64,000 nucleotides of DNA from Actinernus sp. WN-2022 (lineage: Eukaryota; Cnidaria; Anthozoa; Actiniaria; Actinernidae): positions 78,458,861-78,522,860 of the forward strand of contig JAOWCC010000019.1 in assembly GCA_030867875.1 (NCBI GenBank), written 5' to 3'. The position numbers and the translations under genes are program-made. Every line of letters begins with the position of its first letter. Position 1 is the first letter of the stretch. Below the pieces are notes generated by a model. It was given only the letters and a program-made list of their open reading frames with translations. It had not been told where the DNA came from and did not search any database. Positions 12,201-24,200 of this stretch are shown here, in pieces.

Positions 12201-15200
12201 ATGAATTCATTTAGTGAGCGATTCCTCTTCTAATAGTGCGCAGACGACCTCATAACTGCGTCTTGTGGCGCAACTGATGTTCTGTTAACGTTGTAATGTC
12301 ATCTGTGCCTCTATAAGAGGGCAGATGCACGGCAGAATGACATTTGTTTTATACAATAGTTAGTGAACTTTCCCAACAAAATAGCATGCATGAACTTGTG
12401 ATGTCATCTGTGCATCTGTACTCTAATAGAACAAGGCTATCGACCAATCAGAACATGCGCTTCGCTATGTTTATTGTATAATTAAGCAATAGACCACACA
12501 TTTCAATGTGCTTCCTGACAAAATAAAGCATGCGGGATGTTGGGTAGCCTGATTTTCAGACGGTCGAGGTCGTCCGCTCACTTCCTCCCACCTCCCCGTC
12601 TGATGGACTTTGACAGAAACCGTGTTCTGGTCATTGTTTCATTTCGACCAATCAGAGCGAAGGTTTCATTTTTAGAGAACTGAGGTATACATGGAATGTC
12701 TAGTGCAGCCTGCATAAAGGTGAAGCCAAATGGCGGACGATACAAACGGACTTGATATGGCTTTGGAGAAAGCGTGCGAAACTTTCGACATTTCTGAATT
12801 ATTTCCCGAACAGAGAAAGGCATTATTATACTTCGTTTCCCGGAAGGACCTTTGCTACCACAGCTGCATCTTTAAGGCGACGACCAGGTCGAGAATCGAG
12901 AGAGGAGAAATTATGTAGTCTTCTACAGATCGTCAGAATCACGGCTCTTTCATGCACTGCAGAATGTTCTACAGCTTCAAACTTATAGAAACAGAACGTG
13001 GAGAAACATGTTGTCCTCAGACGTGTACCGGGAAAATCTGATAGGAAGCGCTAGCGATATCGCGATTTTTATGAATCTACTAGCTACGGGCTTTGGAAAA
13101 TCATTAATCTTCCTCGACCGCTTTGTATGCCGTATTAAAATGTAATGTCTCCTAGAATGTTGGCATTTAGAAGACCAAATATTCCATGAAATGTAATGAT
13201 TTTTTTACAGCAGTGAACTCACATACTGAGTATGTAATGGTAGTAGTTTCACGACATTTGGGTAATTATTTATGTTTGAAAAAAAATTAACACGCTTTAT
13301 TTTCACAATTTTGCTGTCCTGAAAGCTGAAATATCTTAGCTTTTTCGCCTTAAGAAGACTAAATCTTTCATGGAATGGCATGAATTTTTTACAGGAGTGA
13401 ACACATATAGTGAATATGTCATGGTAAAAGTTGGATTACATTTGCCTAAATATTTATGTTATCAGAATTTTGAACAGTCTTGATTTTGACAAATTGTAAA
13501 GTACGACAAATCCGGTAGTTTAATAGATCAGTGTTGTGACCATGCATTTGAAATACTGTACGAAAAATCCTATTTAAAAATCCTATTTAAAAAGTTCCTG
13601 CTGCCCAAAAAACCATAGCAGCTCAAACAGGATATGGTTAGGGTTAGTTCTGAGAAATCGACATAAGTTTGAAGCTGTAAAACATAAGAATTCTGCAGTG
13701 CAGGAAAGTGCGTGATTCTGGCAAGCTGTACTAGAAGGCTACATAATTTCTCCTCTCTCGATTCTCTACCTGGTCGTCGCCTATACATGCAGCTGTGATG
13801 GCCAAGGTCCTTCCAGGAAACGAGGGGTAATATTGCCTTTCGCTGTTCGGGAAATAATTCAGAAATGCCGAAAGTTTCGCACGCTTTCTCCAAAGCCATA
13901 TCAAGATCCGCCATTTGGCTTGTCCTTCATGCAGGCTCCACTGGACATTCCACGCATACCTCAGTTCTCTAAAAATAAAACCTTCGCTCTGATTGGTCGA
14001 AATGAAATGACGTCAGGAACACGGTTTCTGCCAAAGTCCATCAGACGGGAAGGTGGGAGGAAGTGAGCGGACGACCTCGACCGTCTGAAAATCAGGCTAG
14101 ATGTTGGGAGAACAAAAGAAATACTTGAAAATTACAAGCTGAAGCCCCTTGTTTTTCAAGCATTTCAAGTGTTCTCCCAACATCCCAAGTGCTTTATTTT
14201 GCCAGTAAATACATTGAAATGTGTGGTCTATTGCTTTTATGAAATAACTACGACACAACGCAAGCAGGCGTTTCGATTTCTGTGTGTTTACCGGCACGAT
14301 AGACCATATATATTTTGAGTCTATAAGCCAATCAGAGCGCTCGTACTATCTGGGTTATATTATAATAATATTTACACACTGGCACTTCACAAGGCCCGGT
14401 TACATTTTAGCTGAAAACGCGTTACATGTTTTCCGTTCGCACAATCGTTTTGGTGTCGTTTTTACCCCTCCACAAAGCACTAAAAACAAATGGAGACGCT
14501 AAAGACAGAGACTATGTCAGGTTATTTCATTTGACATCACTTGAGCGTTTTCAAAAACCTTCGTTTTCACCATCCACCTCCGTCCATGATAGACCTCCGT
14601 GTTAAAACAATCTCTACTTTGGAAAGTGTTTTCAAAGCACCTGAAATATACACCACGGCAAAACGTCACGCGCATGCGCTTTTGATGAACCGGTCGCGCG
14701 CGTCTCCTCAGTTTCCCGCCGAGACTAGAAGAAAACAGAGGCAAGCACCCCTGTTTCTAGTTTTAAGTACGTACGCGTATTTTACGTGAAATCTTTTGCG
14801 AAAAACAAGAAAACTACTAAGCTAAGCCTTAGAGTTTAACAGGTTGAAGTTGTCTTCATTTGCAATTCACTGTAAGTTTACTGAGTTATAAAAGTATTTA
14901 CTAAAAACGTTTAAGACCTCGGAAACTTCGTTCTTTCGGCCAGCGGAGCATAACATTTTGCCATGGTGTGCCTGAAATCACACAGCGGTCAAACGTCTGC
15001 GCATGCGTCCAAAGTCTTGCAACAACAACCTATTCCAAAACAAATTCAAAGCGAGCCGGCGGCCGTCACTGTTCACAAACCCGCATTCAAACCTTGAGAA
15101 CTTCTTTGGTAAATTACGAAACAATTTGGTAAACTCACAGTTTGAAGTTTGTTCAATTTCCCGTCGACTGTGAAAATAAAAAGCTTAACTTTCACGTATT

Positions 15201-18200
15201 TTTCTTAACTTTTTGGGGTAGAAGTTCACTGTAATATGTTTTCAGGTAAATTTGCGCGGGAAATACCGGACTAATACGCACGCACAGACGTTTGACCGCT
15301 GTGTGGCCTGAAATATGATCAGGAGAATCTAAAAATACAATCCAAATGTACTGGTTGGGTTACCTGTGGTGTGGAGGTGATGTACTTTAATAACTCTCTC
15401 AGCATCAGAGACCAGATGCTTTCTTTTATGGCTGCAAAGAGAGACAGACATGTGTGAGAAAGAAGCACTGCACGCCACATTTGCGGATATTATACCCGGA
15501 ACATTGTCTGCTGTTCTGCCGTTCTTTTATTCACCCCATAGCTACTTATTCTTATTCTGATAAAAATCATTGTTCTCAAATTTTCCCTAATTTCCCCAAA
15601 AAATTATCGGGAATATTTTTCGTAAGGTTGCTGCAGACACAATGGATAAATCTCTATCTGGTGGGTAATTATTAACCAAATTGGCTTATTTTATCCACTG
15701 GATAGGGATTTAAAGTGTTATCCACCCTTTGAATGACCGTGTCAGTCATGTAACCTAGCCGCACCTGTGTCTAACGCTACTCTCTGAGTATGTTCAGTGA
15801 CTTCAGCTAGCTTTACCTTCTTCGTGATCAGATGACTGTACTGTGGGCCGTGTGAAGGTCATGAAGATATCCACAATGTTGCTCTGGATCTGATTGACGT
15901 TAAAACATCATCAACTCATTAATAACCCCGCAAATTGAAAGAAAACATTAAAGGCTACTTTCCGTTTTTAATTTTAGGTACGTATGTTAATGGTTCACCA
16001 AAAACAACAGATTGAACTTAACTTTAAAGCTAAACCTAAAAACTTTAACAGGTTTACTTAAGTTTTCTTAATTTCTAATTCATTGTGAATTTACTAAGTT
16101 AGAAAATTATTTACCAAACTGAAAGGTTTAAGGTATCGGAAACTTGTATTTGAACTCCAGTCTTCATTCTTATTGGTCAGCGGAGCATAGAGTTTGCTGC
16201 AGTGTGAAGAATGAAAGGTTTAATCGTGGATCAGGAATATTTAGGAACAAAGACAAAATGTCCATATATTGGAGTTCAGTTTCAAATTGCTCCTAAATCA
16301 ACTTTAGCTCTAGGAATCAATCTATATAATGAAGAGCCTTACATTAGGATTTAATTTATTGTGTTGCGCATTGGAGAAATGGAAATCTGAAAACCTCCCT
16401 CACAGCCTCCACTATGTACAGACGGTTGAAGCCTTGTAATTTGTGACGTCAGGTATGGGGAATACCGTCGTTTGCATCTATTAAGCGTGAACATGTGAGG
16501 CGAAAACATGTTCTAACTGAGTATCAACTGAGTAGTAACATGATTTGTCATGAAACTTTCTAAGTTTGAAGGTGTGCTAGAAGACTTTCGCGACCAAAAT
16601 GTTAAGTTATGCTCCAGTTGTGAGGATATTTACGATAAACAAATAACAGCCGTAACTTCAAACCAGATGTGCCTTTATTTCGGGACTTCAGAAATCAAGT
16701 GGTAGAGCTGGTTGGATGATTATCGATATGGGGAGTGAATAACTTCAGTTGGTATTTTGAGCGCGAAAGTTCGTCTAGTACGCCTTCAAACTTCAAAAGT
16801 TTGATGACGTATCATGCAACGTTTCATACCAATTAGAACATGTTGTCACCTAACGTATTCACGCATAGATGCAAACGACGGTAAATTGGTTTGGCCATGA
16901 CTAACGGCTGGAGGTGTGATTGTTTTTACTTGGTATGTGTGACGTGCGATATGGAGAAATTGAATCGAGCTGTCTCTATCAGCAGAGAATCTGTTATTTT
17001 TCGAACTTGAAAACTAGTTGTCTCTTCATAGACGCACAACACAGAGAAAAAAATATCAAACTTGTTTCTTTCAAACACATCTTTGTATAGTCGTTGGGTA
17101 GATTTAGGGTTCCGTTCCCTTTAATAAATCACCAGCTGAGAATACGAAAGCTACACAGTGTATTAATGACTGGTCCCTCGGGAAACCAGTGAGTTTGTCT
17201 CCCTCGAATCTCGATGTTTCCCCTCGACTTAGTCTTTGTAACATCAAGATCACGAGAAACAAAGCTCACTGGTTTCCCTCGGCACCAGTTGTTTATTATG
17301 CACTTCCACCAAATAACTAGCTGTTGAACACGAATGAACTAAGCTATAAAATCACTGGGTTTTCTCAAGTCTAGGAGTGGAAGCGAGTTGCGCGTGACGT
17401 TTCCTGCGCTAGCCGTTCGCCAATGTAAAAGACCATTACGGTAGATGTTAAATCTGGTGCTGCATTAAAAATATTAGAAAATTAGAAGCAGGTAGAGGGG
17501 CATGCGTTTCCCTGTTGAGTATCAAAAATTGGTTCCACTAGAATGACAAACTTGAGAACAGCCCTCAATGATCTACTAACAAACCCAATGAAACCCCTCT
17601 AATTCTCAAAGAGTACTGCCCCTCACTGGTATTTCCCACATATTTCCATCCATTGGAAGTGTGCGAAACCATGGAAATTCAAACTTCCAACTATTTTCCA
17701 ACAAACTTCCATCCTATGGACGAGGTCGAGATTTTGAGTGCCTGGCCTTTGTTACAGCCTCATGACATCAATAATGAATACATTTTCCCCGAAAGCCACT
17801 CTTCATTCTTTTTTCCCAGTAGTATCAACGACCTTGTCCAGTGCCCAGACCCCTGCAGACCTACCTGTTGGGTCAGGTTACTCAGCTGTCCCGTCATTGG
17901 TGCCGAGCACATGACAGTGTGTAGTACCATTAGTGACGTCATGAGTCGCCTGTCCTTGAACTGGTATGTACCGGTTATCAGCAGCTCCAGCAACATTCTC
18001 TTGACGAGGGCGAGCAGTGGTGTTGCATGGAAATCATGACCAGGGGGTGCCCTGTGCCTAGGGGCGTACCCTGTCTCCAAGGACGGAGGAGGAATTCACC
18101 AAGCTTTTGTAACGTGTTTATGACGACATCCATTGCATTGGCAGAGAAGAGTCGCATGCAGGTTAGATTCCACTTAAGATCTTTCTGATGGCCTACAAAT

Positions 18201-21200
18201 ATGATCCGATAAAAACATTATCCAGGAGTTATTATTTTCCATATAGTCCTTTTTCAAAATCTTGTGGCATGGCTCGTACTGGAAGGACAAACTTTTCAAT
18301 GGATACAATCTCGTCGACCAAGTGCTGCAGGATCGGTCATCATGCCTTTTCATTACAACTGCTACTTATTCGTACTTGCGACTGAAAGTGGCTCCACCAT
18401 ATTGAACACTTTGTCCTTTCAATACGAGCCTTCACTATATTTGGCCCGCAGTAACCAAAACTCATGTGATTTTGAAAAGGACCATTGACTGAAGCCTATC
18501 ATTACATTAATTATTTTGTGCATACCATGACGTCGGTGTTCTTAATTCTACGGGGGACATTGAACCTCTACATTCCCTCATCAGTAAATCAATTAAATCA
18601 ATTAAATCTTCCTAGCAATTAAACATGCAAGAGAGAAAATTTTAACAAATTTCCCTCATTAACATGCATGAGTATGGGGTATCTATGTTTCTGTTATGGG
18701 ACCAAAGCTTTAATTCAGCAGAAAATCCACCTACTAATCAAACAATTGACCGAGTCAAGCTGATCCAAATAAAATACAGAGATGAGAGCAATACCTTCAG
18801 CCTTGTGGTTGTGTTCCTTCACAGGACATGCCAGGTGTTTCATTAGCCTTAACGCAACGAGGACACCGAACGCCAGATGAGGTGAGGTGCTAATTTTATC
18901 AAGATTACTGCAAGATGGAGACAAAAAAACCTCAAAACACAGACAAGGTACAAAAATGTACATATCCTAGATAGAACACTAGAAATAAAATACCCTCTTA
19001 GAGTAGACATAATTATTGTGCTCCTGATGAATGTCATCCACCGTTAACTGCTGACTAATGGCATTCTGTGTTTTCTTTTTAAACCAGAAGACGTACAGAA
19101 ATATACAAAGATCGGAGGCTCAATGAGGACATAAGCAGCAATAATGACTGAATATATCCCCAATATGACCCAGAACCAGATATTATTGCACTGTTCTATT
19201 GCACAACACCCTGTTGACTTAACTAACGCCTATGCTCTCAGAACAATACTCAATATGCCCAAAAGTACGTCCTATGACGATCTATTAAAGTTAGCGTCAA
19301 TTAATACACTAGAGCATCGCCGTTGTGTACAGGCACTTGTGCTAGTCTACAAATGTATTTATAATCTAGCACCTCTGTACATTACTGAGATGTTCTCATT
19401 ACGTGTACTAGATAACTATAATCTTAGAGGTCACTTGAAGCTTAAACTTCCTACAATAACTTCATCTTACAGGCAGCACTCCTTTACCTATACAGCTTCT
19501 AAATTATGGAATAATCTACCAGATAGTGTCAGAAGAATAGAATCTCTACCAGTCTTTAAAAGTAAACTTCAAAGTATGCCCATTTCGTCTTCACTTAACT
19601 GCAAACTGTCACATATGTAAATAGCATTATCCAATATCACATATACATATATATATATATATATATTAAGTCTTAATTTAGAGTATTTATTGCTATTATC
19701 ATTATATTAACTAAAACCTTATCTGTAGTATGATCATTATTAGTATTATAGCATTGTAACTTATTCCACTCATGTATGTCTTTTTATGCTTTTACTGCAA
19801 CCATCATTTGTATACAGTTTAATCTTGTAATATTGCACGCTCACGTTTAAAAGAGCCTCTGTGCTCAACCTGTGATACGTGGTTAAATAAATTAGCTACT
19901 ACTACTACTACACGATTACATAACAATTAGAAATGGAAAGAGGAGATGTGAAGGTAATGAGCACTAACCTCTTCACAAATTCCACCAGTTTGGGAATATT
20001 TGACATCTCGAATTTCAAATCTTTTAACGGTGCCAACCAATGAGCCAGTTCAGCAAGTGATGACTCCACATCCTCTGTCAGGAAATTGATAAGAAGAAAT
20101 GACATATTGACAATGTTTAGTAAAATAATTAACAATTATTCACGAAGTGGAGGTGAATAGTGGTGGATATTTACCAAGCCACTTCGGCGAGGTAAATATC
20201 CACCACTATTCACCAACACCGAGGTGAATAATTGTTTTAGTATATACCATACTCCAGTGAATAGCCAGCACCAAATAGTTATTTTAGTTTCTGTGAAATG
20301 GACAAAAACTTGCGCGATATGATCGCTGTTTTGCTCGGAGGTGAATATGGAATCATATTCACTGTTTGAGTAGCCAATCAGAGCGCACGAAAAGTGATAT
20401 TCACAGGTGTGGTATACTAACACCAAATATAGTGATATACAAGACCTAACAATGTTGTAATACTCACGTTTTTCTGTAATGGAGAGAAGACGAGGTCCCA
20501 GTTTTGACAGCACCTCAACATTCTCTGAAACTGCGACGCAAATACACACCATAAGTATGACTCTTAGATACGAAATGGAGCAGCAGCAAAAAGAAACAGA
20601 AGTTTCATCACTAACCTTTGATGGTCAGAAAAATCAAAACTGATGCATATCGACTTGATACACACTTCTTCAGCTTGGCGTCGTCTGTTGGGTTACCTAG
20701 TGAAACATGTTTTGCATATTTGGTGTTGGCATTTTAGGCACCAGATTAATCCTGGATGAAATTTTAACCGAAGATTTTGGTTCTCTTGGTAAAAGGTGTA
20801 TTCCTTTATTCTAGGATTACAAATACACGAAGAAAGGTACTACTCAATCCTCATCAAATAATGTTTCAATCGCAAATCAGTAGTTCACGAGTTAGCAAAT
20901 CGAACTAAAGATTATCTTTAATTCTTGATTAGCTTAATCTGGCCGTGAGGAACTGGGCCCAGTACATTTGCTTAGGGACTGGTAAGAATTAGCATGGGGG
21001 AGGTGGAGAAAGGGGGAGAGCCATATAGACATAAAGACAAGTTGGTGGAGTACACCAAAGTACTATTTAGTCCATGATCTTTGGTTAGAGAAGACATAAA
21101 GACAAGTTGCTGGAGTACACCAAAGTTAGATAATACGTAAAGAACGACTCACCAGTTGGTTCTACGAAGGGTAACAATGCCGACAAATTGCTTTCCAAAC

Positions 21201-24200
21201 TCATGACCAGAAACAACTGCAGCATTGCCTGGAATGGAATAAGAATTGCGTGAAAAATGGTATGTTAAAACACAAAGCTTTTGCGTAGAGAAAATAAAAA
21301 CGAAGTATTACCCGGTAAATCAAGGTTAACAAACCTATTGCAGTGAAGGTCATGGAGTAGAGTGTGTGCAGAATGGAGAGAGTCTCTGCACCATCAAGAT
21401 CATTCAACGATAGACCTGGTGTTTTGAAGAAAAAAATCACACAGATAACATTACAGTCTATCATCCTTAAAGCCATTTCCAGGCACTTGCCTGGATATGA
21501 CCCCTGAAGTGCTAACCATTTGAACAGAAAAAAACGGATTGGATGGAACGGTATATCTGCTACCATTTTGTTTCGAGTTATTAAAATGCTAGAAACCTCG
21601 ATGCAGAGGTAGATTGGTGCAAATGGTACACTTCCTTTCCGAAAACTTTCCAGTGGAATGAACCGTTTGAATTCCTACCAAAATACCGGTTTTTCCGTGC
21701 AAATGGTAAGGTCTCCTGTATCAGTAGGTGAAAGACCAGGTTTACTGAGTGCTGAAGGGTAGAACATGAACAGGGCATGCTTACCAGATGGCGAGGAGCT
21801 TATCAGTTGATCGACAGCCTGCAGGGCCTTAAAAAGAGATGGTATAAAGAAGAATGTAATGACATGTTACATGAGTAGCATCTACAAATGAGTACAACAA
21901 CTACTCATTAATTAACAACCATAACTACTCACTAGCGCAACTGCAAACACGAGTGCAAGCCCAAGAGCAAGCACAAGTAACATATGCAGTACTTCACTGA
22001 TCCTTAAAGTGGTACTTGTTCTTATGACACCCCTGGGTAGAACAAGTACCACTTAATGATAAATACAGCACTACATCTGCATCTGTGTATTTGTGCTTAT
22101 AAACGACTTTCATAATGGCCGCCTCCTAATTTGCATATGTGATTTCCCGTTTCGGTAGTTTATCCACATGATTGTATAGAAAATATAAACATTGCCATAT
22201 GAAAGAGCATGTTGACATTAGTGAACTTGTGAAAGTTGAGTGCTGTAGCTATAAAGCAATGAAGTTACATCAGTTGAAATTAGAGAGATTTGTATGAGAA
22301 AAACAACGAGGCCTTTCTAGCATCGCTTTCATATTTTTCTGCATTACAAATGCTTATAGCTCAACAGCAATTTTCCACATTGCTCCAAAACTCAAAACAA
22401 TTACTAGTTATAATGTAATCTTTCATGTGGTAGCATTGGTTTCCCCCTACAGATTTATCTTCCAAATTATGCAAATTAGGAGGTGGCCGGAGGCGGCCAT
22501 TATGAAAGCTTATATTTATGTTGCTAGCAAGAAACTAGGCTTTACCTGTAGGTGATAGATCAGCAACAGGCCAAGGTGTTGAGGGGTGCACAAGTCAGCT
22601 GTTGTACTGTCTCGCAAGAATTCCTATAGAAACAACAACAAACTTAAATTCACTGTTGTCCACAGTAATAAAAAATCAACCTAAATTCCAATTTGATGTT
22701 GGAATGCACGTGCACATTTAAAATGAGCCTCTTCAAGCACCTAAGGCTATATGGGTAAATTATACAATTGTTTAAATAATTGTGAAAGAGTAAAGTTAGG
22801 TATCCAGAGTATTAAGTCTATTACCGTGACACAGCCCCTTTAAAACGAGACACTTGAAGCTCCAAAGTGCTATATGGATAAATTATAGGATTGTTTGAAT
22901 AACTGTGAAAGAGGAAAATTAGGTATCCAGAGTATTACAAAAACCTTCATCTTCACAATGAAAACACATATTGTACGAATGTTGAAGAGATGTTGCAACC
23001 GTTTGACCCACATGCTTTCAACATCCTTCAACAAATATTGTACCAATGTCGAAGAGATGTTGCAACCATCTGACCACACTTTCAACATCCTTCAACAAAT
23101 ATTGTACGAATGTTGAAGAGATGTTGCAACTGTTTTGACCCACATGCTTTCAACATCCTTCAACAAATACTGTACCAATGTCGAAGAGATGTTGTAACCA
23201 TCTGACTGGGGCTCAAGGACACAACAGCCTAGTCTAGAGATGTCTCATGATTTTACTACCAAGAGGTAGAGAGTATAAAAGATAAAAAAAAGAGCTCAAT
23301 CATATTGATCTATGTGGCCTGTTAAAGTGAGATAATTTTAATAATCATGAACCTGCAGTAACTAACTTTTATATTTAATTATAGTTTTTATTATAATATT
23401 TGAATATACCAGGAAACCATGTGGAAACCAGGATTGTTTTATACATATATTATAATAATTATATGCCTGACAAGTATCCGTATTCAAATAAAGATTCATT
23501 CATTCGTGGACTACACATTGTACATGTTGTAGTTAAAATTCGTTTTCAAGTCAAATCCAATTCAACCTACTAACTGTCAAATTGAATCTTTATAGGCCAA
23601 TCCTAGCGGACATCATTGTTTACATTTTTGCCTCATTAGCATAAAGTAAACTTAAAGCTACAAACAAACAGACTACATCAGTTGAAAGAGAATTTTAAAC
23701 TTAGTAATTACAGAAAATTTGAGATTGATATGTTAAATATTTACGGAGAAATTGACTTTTCAAAACTGTACAATTTGAGATTTTTAAACGCTCATTCCTC
23801 AAAATATATTTATCACCACTCTTATTTCGGTGATTATCAAGTGTGACAATCTCTTTTGATTGATGGACTATGTTTGTTTGTATCTACGTGGCTTGAAGTT
23901 TGATGTCTGCTAATGAGGAAACAATGTAAACAAAGATTTGCCTATAGGATACAGTTACTTACATGTAGAGGTGGTGCCTCACTATGGTGAATGTCAGCTT
24001 CCTAAATAAAGAATACAAGAGGAGCTCAACATTAACCTGTTATTATCTCAGTTGTTGGTATCAGGAATTTGATGACAGTGATCATGAGTGTGATTTATCC
24101 CAGGGAAAACACATAATTAATAATGTTCAGAGTAACCAGAATATTATCACTCTGATATTAGGATTGCCTATTCCAAGAAAAAACACATTTTAAAATCAAA

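Noticed and set aside
12730..12988. A working RecQ helicase gene
   Set aside because: Only short fragments remain, duplicated in inverted arms of a transposon, with stops after each piece.
19144..19620. A host protein gene of 158 codons
   Set aside because: The sequence is the C-terminal end of a LINE reverse transcriptase without the catalytic part.
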